The notes under the pieces were generated by a model that was not told where the DNA came from, did not search any database, and was given only the letters and a program-made list of their open reading frames with translations. From Latrodectus hesperus (taxonomy: Eukaryota > Arthropoda > Arachnida > Araneae > Theridiidae): a stretch of DNA of 64,000 nt. The DNA lies in assembly GCA_037975125.1 (NCBI GenBank), contig JAJQOW010000210.1, forward strand, positions 90,489 through 154,488. The letters are read 5' to 3'. Each line of letters begins with the position of its first letter. The stretch's first letter is position 1. Position numbers and translations under genes: made by a program. Positions 11,699 to 20,846 of this stretch are shown one piece after another.

Positions 11699-12780
11699 TT
11701 GAAGACAGCAATCCTCGAACTTAATGAACCAGTGAACATCGATGGAGAAATTCTTCATCCAGATCAAATAGAGGGCAAAGCTCATAAAGATCTGACTAAC
11801 CCAGGTAAACGCCATATAGGAATCAAAGTGACAATCAACAAATATTCAATCTTACAGCCTACTCCCAACCACCCCAACTACTACACAGATGGGTCAGAAA
11901 TAGATGAATCAACTGGAGCAGCTTTTGATTTACTAATCAATAACAGCATCATCACTACAAGTAAATTCTTACTAAATCCAAGGAATACAATATTCCAGGC
12001 TGAGGCTCTCGCCATCCTTGAAGCCATAAAGCACGCTTAAACTCCAAATACCCAAAATCATCAATCTGGTCAGACAGCCAATCTACCCTTCTAGCCATCA
12101 ACAACCCCTTACATCGCTACCCCTTATTCAAATAATTCAATCACTGATAACCGATGCAGCAAATTCATGTAAATTCACCCTCATCTAGACCAGAGCTCAC
12201 ATTGGCATCCAAGGCAATGAGCTCGCTGACGCAGCTGCGAAAGAATCAACCAAACTTCCAAAAGATGAAAAATATCACCTCGCATGGTCTCAAGCATCCA
12301 TAAAACACAACCTTAAATTTAAAAAATTAGCCTCATGGCAAACCGCATGGACAACAGCACATCAGGGAAGAACAACTAACAAAATAATTCCATAAGTCTC
12401 CGAGCCACACCTACTGGATAATCCGTATGTAAATTACTTCGTAACAGATCATGCTCCATTCCCAACTGACTTTAAAAAAATAAATTGAACATCTTCATCT
12501 CTCTGTCTCTGTGGCAAAGAAAGCAACCCTTTCCACTACATTACAGAATGCAGCTACACCACACAGCATCATCTCAAATACCCTCAAAACCTTAACTACA
12601 CCGATTTTCTTCGATTCTGTCTTCGTTCAGCTCCCCACAAGAAAAAATTAACACTAATCGTTAAACTCCTCACAGATAAAGATCTCGATCTGTGCAAGGA
12701 CAGGAATCCTCCTTCTATCAGCTCACCAGACGATTAATCAGCCTCAGACTTTTAACCTCCTATAGGGACTTCATAACTTA
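11699..12780 (+). pseudogene. LINE ORF2: RNase H domain and C-terminal zinc motif, disrupted
   Basis: YTDGSEIDESTGAAF (catalytic Asp), then IFQAEALAILEAIKHA (catalytic Glu), and in another frame AHIGIQGNELADAAAKEST (His/Asp block) are the three RNase H signatures of I/R1-type LINEs. The domain degrades the RNA strand after reverse transcription. Downstream, SLCLCGKESNPFHYITECSY forms the C-x-C-x(7)-H-x(4)-C motif typical of ORF2 C-termini. Stops and frame changes separate the pieces. Confidence 0.65.
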
Positions 12781-12960
12781 AATGACTGTATTTTCCCTAC
12801 CAATCACAGAATCAAGGACTTTGCGGCCACACAATAGTTTCATTCTCCATTTTTATATAACTTTTCACTGTCTAATTTGCTTATACTTTTTAAACTTCTC
12901 CTCTTTAAATATTTTTTTAAACTTCAATCATCCATCCTTATGTTGTCATCCCTGCCTGAT

Positions 12961-13359
12961 ATAGAACTGTGATGTTTTGCACACTGCGAGATCCAATACA
13001 AGGCTTTAAGATCCCACCATTGTAAATCCTTCATTTTCAACAGCATGCTAGGTGACAGCTGACAGTTTGGGGACAACCTTTTAACCCCTGGAAGGTGCTG
13101 CTTGCTCACGATGGTGATGATAGGACTAAACCCGATAACCGATTGATACAGAACGGGGTTCATTCCCATCTCTTATATCTGCATGCTGTCCAGTCACCAT
13201 TTTGAATTTAATGTTCGCGCAGCAGATCATGGAAAGCACACACACATTGCCCATACCTAAGGTGAAACTATTGCTAACGCCCTCTCGTTTTTGTTGTTTT
13301 GGTTATATATGTTTCTAAATTAATATCAAATAATATATCAAAACCTGATGATTTACCTT

Positions 13360-13362
<3 letters not shown>
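12961..13362. other. Non-coding stretch, possibly remains of another repeat
   Basis: The part 12970-13260 is richer in GC than its surroundings, as mobile-element remains here often are, but shows no recognisable protein or RNA feature. It may belong to the 3' UTR of the LINE before it. Confidence 0.35.
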
Positions 13363-13422
<60 letters not shown>

Positions 13423-13450
13423 GGTATATAATGGTATATAATGGTTTTAT
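13363..13450. repeat. (TA)n microsatellite followed by ATGGTATATA repeats
   Basis: About 58 bases of perfect TA are followed by two full and one partial copy of ATGGTATATA. It lies 385 bases before the splice acceptor of the transporter's last exon. Confidence 0.95.
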
Positions 13451-13834
13451 TTAGTTATTATATATAATCAAAATTTGAAATTTCTGAAACAAAAGATAAT
13501 ATTACATACGTTGCTCTATTTTGTAACAATTTTAAAATAATGCGAGAATAAAAAATGAAACAATTTATTATTAGTTACCTAAAAAGGAGCTGAAAAAAGA
13601 ATAAAAACTATGTTTTCTTTAAATATCTGCAATATTTTAATGAAGTATTAATCAACTATTTTGAACAAAATAGAGAATTTTATGTAAAATTGAAAATTTT
13701 GTGGTAGGGATAATATTTTTTAACAAATTACTCCATCAATTTAACATAAATTTTTACTAAAAATGAAAAATGTTAATAAATGCTTATATTTTTATAGTGT
13801 TTCATTTGTTAAGCTGTTTCTTTTTAATTTTTAG

Positions 13835-13994
13835 GTGGAGTGAAAAATACGATTTTAGTCGTAGAAAATCATCTTATATTCAAGAAAATCTGAGAAACAT
13901 CAGCATTTCTGCAAATTTAGAAAAATTACCTTCATTGAGCAAGATCGAAAATTCTAATCAAGATTCAATTTTGAAAGGCACAACAGTTAAATAA
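13835..13994 (+). CDS. SLC22-like transporter, terminal coding exon (cytoplasmic tail)
   Basis: A pyrimidine-rich tract (CTGTTTCTTTTTAATTTTTAG, with the AG ending at 13834) precedes an open frame of 53 codons ending in TAA at 13992-13994. The exon begins with a single G that completes the codon left open by the exon ending at 1108. The next codons read WSEKYDFSRRKSSYIQENL, a polar, Ser/Asn/Lys-rich tail without membrane segments, as expected for the intracellular C-terminus of an SLC22 carrier. Base composition and codon use are less AT-skewed than the surroundings. Possible polyadenylation signals follow (AATAAA at 14134 and 14323). What is seen: splice site, compatible phase, open frame. 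What is inferred: that it belongs to the same gene across 12.7 kb of TE-filled intron. Confidence 0.55.
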
Positions 13995-15779
13995 AATTGT
14001 CAACAGACTAAACTCAAAAAAGTAAAAAAAAATGTTCAAGGACTTAGTTTTGCTCTTTTCACTTTAAATATTGATAAAAAGAGTAGAGTTGTAGAATTCA
14101 TAAGTAGAGGAATACAGCATTTTTTCCTGTAAAAATAAACATCGTCACCATGGATATTTCTCTTTCATGCAATTTGAGATCAAGTTTGGAATTAGTTCTG
14201 ATGAGAAATGCATTTCGTAATATTTAGTATTATTTTTCAGTCTCATCTTCAATTTTCTATGAACTCATGCAAGCGGAATATATATATAAATTTGAGGGTG
14301 AACTGTGTTGCTTATACCACCGAATAAAAAATTACTTCCATTTCAGTTTTAAGCATTTCTTGATAATAAAACTTTTATTTTAGATTTTAGATTATGTTTC
14401 TGTGTTATTTGATTATAACTATTGTTACAATCTGAATCACGGTAATATTTACTACATTAAAAAAATGAAATTCAGATTCCAACATGTATTAAGTAATATA
14501 AAAGTTAGTTAAAAATCAACCGCATTATAATTATCTAATTTTTTCATTATAATTACATTTATCCAATAGAACTATTTTGTAAATATTTTTCCATGAAGTT
14601 TCTGCTGATGACTACGAGAATAATTCCAACAAATATTTGTTTGGAAAATTTGAAGTGGAGGACTGAAAACAAAGAAAATATTTATGGAATAGTAATATTT
14701 CTATCATGTTAAAAAATGACTTACTAATTAATTTTAAATAGTCACTAATGCCCCAAATATGACTAGTTTCATAGTACTTGTGTCTTAACGGTATTAGTTT
14801 CAAAATATTACTAGTACCCCACAATATAGCTAAAATTTAGCATATATGAATTAGGTAAAACTGATTACTCGCCATTTCTTCAAATACTCTGCCAATTTAT
14901 TCTAATAAAATTTACTACCCACAAATATTCACTACTATCTTAACTATCACCAGTTTCAAAATATCGTTATTATCCTGACCCTTGTAATTCGTTTGAAACT
15001 GTTGCCAGTACTCTGACTGTTTTGTGAATATTGACAGTTATTAGTTTTAAAATGTCGGAAGTGCCATATTAGGTTGCTTAATTAATGCTTAAATATTTAC
15101 AGAAAAAAACATATGTACAACACAATTACGTATGCACTCGACAAACTAATATACATATTACTTAGAACTCATAACTGTCCCTAATTTCAAATTTTCACCA
15201 ATATCACAGCTGTCAGTAGCTTGAATTATCACTAACAAATATTGTGGCACTTAAATTATACATAAACCGACAAAGAATCATGAAGCATGTTTATCCACTT
15301 TAAAATTTCATTAATAAATAATAAATTGATAAATAATTAATTAATGATAATTAAACAGTTAATTTATTAAAAATAATTAATTAGTAATATGAACTTAAGT
15401 AAACTAGTTTGAATAGGAGAAAATATATTATTCGTAACCAAAATGCATTTATAGTTTTAAAGTTTCCAAATTTATTCTTAAATTATGCGATTACATTATG
15501 GATTACAAACATAACATTACATACTGAACAGTTAGTTTCCTTTATTTTATGCTTTAATTAAGTTTTTGTTTTCCTTAAATTTCAGAGTTCAGGAGCAAAT
15601 ATGTTGTTGTTACATATGGCCAAAAGGAATCCAATCCATCAACATCTGCCCACCCGCAAACAAAAACAAATACACATATATATGAAAATTAAATTATAAA
15701 TTTATAATAAAAATTCTAAAAATTCTAAAATCCAAAATTCTAAAATCTAAAAGTCAAAGTCTAAAAAGTAGTGGGGGAA
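13995..15779. other. 3' flank of the transporter gene; AT-rich
   Basis: The first 350 bases probably hold the 3' UTR. Between about 14740 and 15250, phrases such as AGTTTCAAAATAT, ACTAGTACCCC and TGCCCCAAATAT recur in altered form, which suggests an old degenerate tandem repeat. Nothing else is recognised. Confidence 0.4.
14134..14328 (+). promoter_or_regulatory. Candidate polyadenylation signals of the transporter gene
   Basis: Two AATAAA hexamers (14134-14139 and 14323-14328) lie 140 and 330 bases past the TAA of the terminal exon. In AT-rich DNA such hexamers occur often by chance, so only their position supports the call. Confidence 0.3.
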
Positions 15780-15791
15780 GCATGAAAGTGT

Positions 15792-16590
15792 TCAGGACAT
15801 GCGATCCCTGGCGATCCAGTAAAGCTTGCAAACATCACCGCTTTGCTGAAATGCAGGGTCAAGTCCCTGACAGACGAAGAGGTGGTCTCTATTCATATTG
15901 TCTGTCTTGCAGATAAGGCAAAGACTACTAGTCAAGATGCCAATTTTCTTCAGGTGTTCAGCTAGACAGTCTTGGTCAGTGTTCAATCGAAAATTGTCTC
16001 TTTACGTGGTCTGTGACTGAATTTTTTCCAGTCATTTTTAATATTTTCCCATTGTTTGTCTCTGCATTTATTGGACAGATCCTTGTTATAGTTCAGCATG
16101 ATCCGCTCTCGCATACATCTCTTTAGGGAATCCATTGGAACAGCACTCTCCTAAATAGATGATTTAGTGCCTTTCTTGGCTAATAAGTCCGCTCTTTCGT
16201 TAACATCAATGTCCACATGTGATGGTATCCACTGAAACTCTATCACTTTGCCGTTCAAATTGAGCTCTCGTATAATTTGTTTTATTTTACTGACAAGGGA
16301 AGATTCAGTGAGTCGCTGGAGTGCAATTGATTCTATGGCTGATATTGAGTCGACAAGTATGACAGCCTTTTCAAAAGATTCCATAGGGATTGCAGATTGG
16401 TCACCGCCAAGAAGATCTCGTGGACTTCGGAATCAAAATTAGTTAGATGTTTACCAACTGGAGCATGCTGCGAGAACAATCTGCTATAAGCACCAGCACC
16501 CGTAGCATTATTTATCCTAGAACCATCAGTATAAATTCTGAACCATTCTGGCTCGGGGTAATTATTGTCCAACAATGAGAATGTATTCAT
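15792..16590 (-). pseudogene. LINE RNase H domain and Cys-rich C-terminus
   Basis: FRIYTDGSRINNATGAGAY (16590 side) starts the RNase H fold. AVILVDSISAIESI and IEFQWIPSHVDIDVNERADLLAK continue it in another frame. LTSSLCLICKTDNMNRDHLFVCQG (near 15900) is the C-x(2)-C-x(7)-H-x(4)-C motif at the end of the protein. Frame changes separate the three pieces. Confidence 0.7.
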
Positions 16591-17013
16591 TTTTAGAAAA
16601 AGAATCTAATGTGTCTTTTTTCCTACTTCCCTCTGTTTTTAAATTATATGGTATTTTCATAAAATTTGAAGGGTTAACCTGTATATTAGATTTTTCAACA
16701 GGAACATTTAGATTTAGGTCATTCAATATCTCTTCACAACACTCGATTGGAGAGATCTGAATTTTAAGAACACTCGCCTGCCAATTATTTATCCATTTAG
16801 TTCGCTGAGATGCTCTCTCTCATCCTAGCAAAATTATTAACCGCTTGTTTCTTTATCTCAACACCAATTTGAAGATTTGATGTATAGGCTTGGAGAGCCA
16901 CTATCAGAGTTGTCTTGACAGCTCCCGTGATTATTCGAAGGGCTTTATTCTGAATTCTCTCCAAGATATCCAAATTAGATTGTGCGGCCAAAATCAGTAC
17001 CTCACTACCATAT

Positions 17014-17716
17014 TTAAGTACTGGTTTTATATACGTTACATATAAGGTTTAGAGTACCTTGGGTGCAGCTCCATTTTGCACCGGCAAGTCTTTTTAAAAT
17101 AGATAATCTTTTATCCACTCTAGTACCAGTGTATTTGATATGTTCCAAGAACTTTAATTTGCTGTCCATTGTAACTCCAAGATATTTTGTCTTCCCACTT
17201 TCATTCAACCTGGATCCATCAATATACAATTCAAAATCAAGTGATGCGTGTCTCAGGGGAAGTAACTGATATAAGGTTTTTGATTTGTTGATTGTCATAT
17301 GATTATTCATAGCCCATGATTGGAGTACCCCCAAGGCTTTATTCATAGTATTATCAAGTTTTTGTCTCTGTTTCTGCAGGTTACGATGGTTATTTGTTTC
17401 CGTCCATATAACCAAATAATCAGCAAACATGCTTACTTGGCAATTCCCAAAATCTTTCAAACTTTTAACTAGATCATTGATATGTAAATTGAAGAGTATG
17501 GGACAACACACTGAACCCTGTGGCAGTCCGAACTTAGACTGCCTGTATTTGGATTCCACATCATTCCAACTAGTCTTGACCCATCTCTGTGCGAGAAATC
17601 TTTCAATCCAACTCAGCATCAGGAGCAAGTATTTACTTGATGTGTTTGCCACTCTTACGAAGAACAAAACGAATGAAATCTGCAATAGCATTATTTGCAA
17701 TGAAATACAATTTACT
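17014..17716 (-). pseudogene. LINE reverse transcriptase, palm to thumb
   Basis: The frame contains SKFGLPQGSVCCPILFNLHI (RT motif B, G-L-P-Q-G-S), then SMFADYLVIW at the position of the catalytic Y/F-A-D-D box. The second Asp is replaced by Tyr, which by family knowledge abolishes catalysis. KTKYLGVTMDSKLKFLEHI follows (end of RT). Motif A and everything N-terminal are missing; the sequence upstream of RVANTSSKYLL (above about 17715) is unrelated AT-rich DNA. A related piece at 16991-16797 continues with ILERIQNKALRIITGAVKTT, the thumb region. Confidence 0.7.
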
Positions 17717-18034
17717 CTCTGAAAATAACAGTATTCGATATGATTATAAATCATGGTTTACTGATAGTTTTAATAATTATTATAATTTTTAGAGTAGACT
17801 GTAACTCACATGCTAGAATAGTCATTAATGATTTATAATTTAAGCTAATGTTCCATTAACAATTGCAAATGGAGCAATGTGAAAAATTAGAGCATTTTTG
17901 AAAAAATATTTATATTTTAAAGACAATGCTTACAAAAACTTGATATAACAATCTTTTACTCTTATAAAACAAATGCACTTTAAAAAAAGACTTAATTATA
18001 TGGATCAACACGCTTAATTTTGTCCACGAGTCCA
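17717..18034. other. AT-rich spacer between LINE and Tc1 fossil
   Basis: No coding or structural feature is visible. Confidence 0.5.
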
Positions 18035-18612
18035 TCAAACACAATTGGGTAAACATGATTGGTCAGTCACTTTAGGAAATAAAGTTTCATCATGGGAGGG
18101 ATCTGGTTTGATAAACATCTTCATATTTCTCTCCACGGTGATCCTTCCTTCCAGATTTAAAATTGATTCAGTAAAAAACGATGACACCGCTGCCCCTATC
18201 ATGGTATGTACACAACATAGCTTGACAGCAGGAAGGAGGCGATCATGATCATAGGATTGTGTGGGTGGGTGTCCCCGAAACGAGCACCATATCTGCTGTC
18301 GGGAAAAATGGGAATGATTCAGTGATGTTCTAGAATCTAAAAGATGATTGAACTCTGTGGCCACTTTTGCTGCAGTTGTTTGTTTTTCAGTTATTACAAT
18401 CTGCTTCATTGTGTGTCAGTCTCTATTCCGTAGCTTCTCTTTTCCTCTATAGTATTGCTTTGCCGAGTTTGTTGTACGGGGTGTATGCTGTCATGGCTGT
18501 TTCGACACCATACCTCTAAAAATACGTAAAAGTTGAGATGTTTCGTTCCCATTCGCTCAGCTTGAGGGACTCTCATAATTTGGCATGTTTGAAAACTGGG
18601 GAAGTTCGACAC
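18035..18612 (-). pseudogene. Tc1-like transposase fossil
   Basis: On the minus strand the pieces run from an N-terminal part (18612 to 18406) through KQIVITEKQTTAAKVATEFN, the second HTH of Tc1-like transposases, to RLLPAVKLCCVHTMIGAAVS and ILNLEGRITVERN, then TLFPKV. Family members show cLLPTVKHGGGSVMVWGaIS, GPIL.L.GRIT and QTLFP in this order, so the identity is clear. The first catalytic block (WSDES...) is missing between SFRGH and HPPTQSY, so there is an internal deletion. The D2 region is also lost. It is non-functional and old. Confidence 0.65.
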
Positions 18613-18779
18613 TTTACACTTTTGGAACTAAGACAAAAATAGGACTTTAATTACCAGTCCATATTAACATAATATATACATTTCGTCTTGTGAAAAAATC
18701 TAGTAGTTATTATTATATTTTAGTGCATTAATATGTCAATTTTATTCATAGATGTTATATTTATAGTTCATCTATTTCC

Positions 18780-19023
18780 AGTTGCAAACATGAAGACATG
18801 CCTTGGGCGAACCCACATAGGGCCCTATGTCTACATTGCTCATAACTATTTTCATGACCGCGGGACTTGAAGTGTGAAGCATATATCCCGGTTTGGTGGT
18901 CAGCCTCAATGATTAGTTTCCAAACATGCCTGATAGTCAGTTTTATCAACCCATCGAAAAGTCGACGTTACCCAGTTCGAACCTGTGTCTAGTGAGTGCG
19001 AAACGCTACCCTCTACGTCACTT
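18780..19023 (-). mobile_element. tRNA-derived SINE, copy B
   Basis: In minus orientation the head has an A box (TGACGTAGAGGGTAGC; plus 19005-19020) and a B box (GGTTCGAACT; plus 18974-18983). The body shares with copy A (1283-1549) the order ATGGGT-TGATAAAACTGA, TTTGGAAACTAA, CGGGATATATGCTT. The copies are strongly diverged, so the family is old. It lies 330 bases upstream of the BEL element. No clear target duplication was found. Confidence 0.65.
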
Positions 19024-19356
19024 TGCTTTCGCATGCTTGTGAAGGAGTTTTAAATTCTGTAATAAGCAGTTAAATATTCTTTTATTTATGTAAACACAAT
19101 TCAATGAGAAATTTTCTTTTTGCCCAATTATCATCACATCAATCGCAATGTTTTATGCAGTATTTACAATCTTTCTGACATTCTCAGAAATCGGAAGTAA
19201 TTTTTTTACGGAGTTTGAAACACATCACTAATCTTGAAATAAATTGTTTTCCAGAATAAATACTAGCCATTGAAAGTACTACACCAAGAAGAAGTATGAA
19301 TAATGTTATTGATTGCAATTATTATTATCATCTAGAAAGTTCATGGCGTTAACATG
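19024..19356. other. Spacer containing the BEL insertion site
   Basis: No gene is seen. Its last five bases, ACATG (19352-19356), are the left copy of the BEL target-site duplication. Confidence 0.6.
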
Positions 19357-19665
19357 TGTAACAGCCAATCGCCAGAGAGGCGAGTGACGTCACCCATGTG
19401 ACTGCTTGCGTTATTATGTAATCTAAAACCTTTTTTGTTAGTATGCATCCGGCACTCGCCGAGCAATGTTTTGATTTAGTGAAGAAATAAATATATTTGA
19501 ACTTCTGTTTTTCAAATTCATTATTGATAATTTCTGTCTTCAATTTAAATATCGCGTAGATATTTCGGCCCATAATTTTATTATGTTACGTTGAAAAGAA
19601 TTCCATTTTTATACAAGATCGAGAAATCGAATTCGGAATTATTCAAATAAAAACGAAACGTAACA
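19357..19665 (+). repeat. BEL 5' LTR
   Basis: 309 bases, TGTAACAG...GTAACA. It contains a GCCAAT box, an inverted pair TCGCC/GGCGA, a perfect TGACGTCA palindrome and an AATAAA signal (19486-19491). I see no difference from the 3' copy at 23874-24182. Confidence 0.95.
19385..19392. promoter_or_regulatory. CRE-type palindrome TGACGTCA in the BEL LTR
   Basis: TGACGTCA is the known binding site of CREB/ATF bZIP factors. It lies 20 bases after a CCAAT box (GCCAATC) in the U3-like part of the LTR and is present again at 23902-23909. Together they could form the LTR promoter. Function is inferred. Confidence 0.45.
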
Positions 19666-19669
19666 TAAG

Positions 19670-19687
19670 TGGCGCCCAACGTGGGGC
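19670..19687 (+). other. BEL primer-binding site (tRNA-Lys type)
   Basis: TGGCGCCCAACGTGGGGC starts four bases after the 5' LTR. It fits the 3' end of a lysine tRNA, the same 18-base PBS type known from some retroviruses that use tRNA-Lys1,2. It sets the minus-strand DNA start. Confidence 0.75.
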
Positions 19688-19718
19688 CTGAAGATTGAAA
19701 TTAAAGTTTTATTGAAGA

Positions 19719-20846
19719 ATGGATTTGTTGAAACAGAAACGAAAAGGGCTTCGAGCATCCTTTACAGTCTGCGGGAATAAAATTCAAGAAGAATTCCTGA
19801 AACCAGAAGTAGATAAGAATGTTATTTCGGTTTTATCCGCGCAGTTAGAAGACAAATTTCAAAGATTAGAAGTTTCTCAACAGGAGGTAGAAAACGAAAT
19901 TTTAACTTCAAAAGATGCGGAACGGTTATATGAAGAAGATTTCGTTACAGCAGAAGAATATCGTGATAGATATATTGAACTTTTTGAAAAATGCCGTAAA
20001 GTAACTATGAAAACGGAAGTCTCTCAAGATACCTCAAATAAGAAACAATTCAAGCTCCCGAAGTTAGAACTAAAGCGATTTTCCGGTGAGACTCGAGAAT
20101 GGCTTGGTTTTTGGAGTCAGTTCTCCAAAATTGATTATGATGAGAGAATTCCACCAGAAGACAAGTTCCAGTATTTGCTACAGGCAATAGTGCCAGAATC
20201 GAAAGCAGCAAGATTAGTAGAAAGCTTCCCGCCAACAGCGGATAACTATCCCAAAGTCATAGAACAGTTACAGGATCGCTTCGGGCGGAGTGATCTACTT
20301 GTACAAGTTTACGTCAGAGACTTGTTAACTATGGTAATGAGAAATGCCTCTTCAAACCGAACTAAAACGGATTTAGCTGTTCTTTACGATGAACTGGAAT
20401 CAAAACTGCGCGCGCTGGACAGCCTAGGAAGAACCCAAGAAAAGTACGGGGACTTTTTAACTCCCCTTGTGGAATCGTGCTTGCCTGAGAGTGTCCTAAT
20501 AGCTTGGGAAAGAAATAGAAGTACACTTGACGGAGGAATACGTTCGTTAGAAAATTTGATGTCTTTTCTGAGACAAGAAGTTCAAGGGCAAGAAATGGTT
20601 GTGCTCGCCCGTACCGGGTTTGGAGCTCCCCGAATCGACAAACACAAGGAATCCCGTGAAGGGAATATTACTACAGCGGCCGCCCTTGTAAGTACATCAG
20701 AAGCAGAAAATCAAGGTAAGAGGAATTTTGATTGTCTTTTTTGCAATAAGAAACACCCCAGCCAAGATTGTTTTGCTGCTAGAAAAATGCATTTTGATCA
20801 AAAGATTAAAATTCTTAGTCAGAAAGGGCCTGTTACTCCTGTTTGA
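19719..20846 (+). CDS. gag: BEL Gag polyprotein
   Basis: An intact 375-codon frame starts 32 bases after the PBS. It forms the capsid of the cytoplasmic particle. Residues 1-100 are rich in charged helices (EEDFVTAEEYRDRY). Residues about 105-290 match the DUF1759-type Gag domain of Pao elements, with LPKLELKRFSGETREWLGFW and DKFQYLLQAIVPESKAARLV. A first zinc-type block CLFCNKKHPSQDC lies at about 339-351. The frame ends in TGA just where the next zinc knuckle (CYSCLRTGHTSKNC) starts in the -1 frame. In BEL elements gag and pol are usually one frame, so the stop is probably a mutation, although a programmed shift is not excluded. Confidence 0.85.
   Translation: MDLLKQKRKGLRASFTVCGNKIQEEFLKPEVDKNVISVLSAQLEDKFQRLEVSQQEVENEILTSKDAERLYEEDFVTAEEYRDRYIELFEKCRKVTMKTEVSQDTSNKKQFKLPKLELKRFSGETREWLGFWSQFSKIDYDERIPPEDKFQYLLQAIVPESKAARLVESFPPTADNYPKVIEQLQDRFGRSDLLVQVYVRDLLTMVMRNASSNRTKTDLAVLYDELESKLRALDSLGRTQEKYGDFLTPLVESCLPESVLIAWERNRSTLDGGIRSLENLMSFLRQEVQGQEMVVLARTGFGAPRIDKHKESREGNITTAAALVSTSEAENQGKRNFDCLFCNKKHPSQDCFAARKMHFDQKIKILSQKGPVTPV

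Larger units (their letters stand above)
7900..12960 (+). mobile_element. Near full-length but inactive non-LTR retrotransposon (I/R1-like LINE with RNase H)
   Basis: An ordered LINE layout is visible on the plus strand: a leader, ORF1 with zinc knuckles (8243-9266), ORF2 with APE endonuclease (from 9270), reverse transcriptase (about 9940-11460), RNase H (about 11870-12260) and a C-terminal zinc motif (about 12505-12560), then a 3' UTR to about 12960. Every domain is broken by stops or frameshifts. The reverse-transcriptase part between motif A and the segment after the catalytic YxDD box is missing. It lies in sense orientation in the last intron of the SLC22-like gene. Neither 5' end nor target duplication could be fixed. 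Presence of RNase H and a two-ORF structure point to the I/R1 group; the exact clade is not determined. Confidence 0.75.
15780..17716 (-). mobile_element. 5'-truncated LINE (RT to RNase H), antisense
   Basis: The minus strand carries the C-terminal two thirds of a LINE ORF2: reverse transcriptase fingers to thumb (17716 to about 16800), RNase H (16590 to 16150) and the Cys-rich end (15986 to 15792). The tail downstream in the plus coordinates 15700-15780 consists of repeated ATTTTAGA-like units, as in some LINE 3' ends. Endonuclease and ORF1 are missing, the usual outcome of incomplete target-primed reverse transcription. RNase H phrases match those of the fragment at 1844-2620, so both may be one family. 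Confidence 0.75.

Noticed and set aside
19349..19573. A 74-codon antisense frame that recurs at 23830-24090
   Set aside because: It lies inside the BEL LTR in antisense; the repeat is explained by the two LTR copies.
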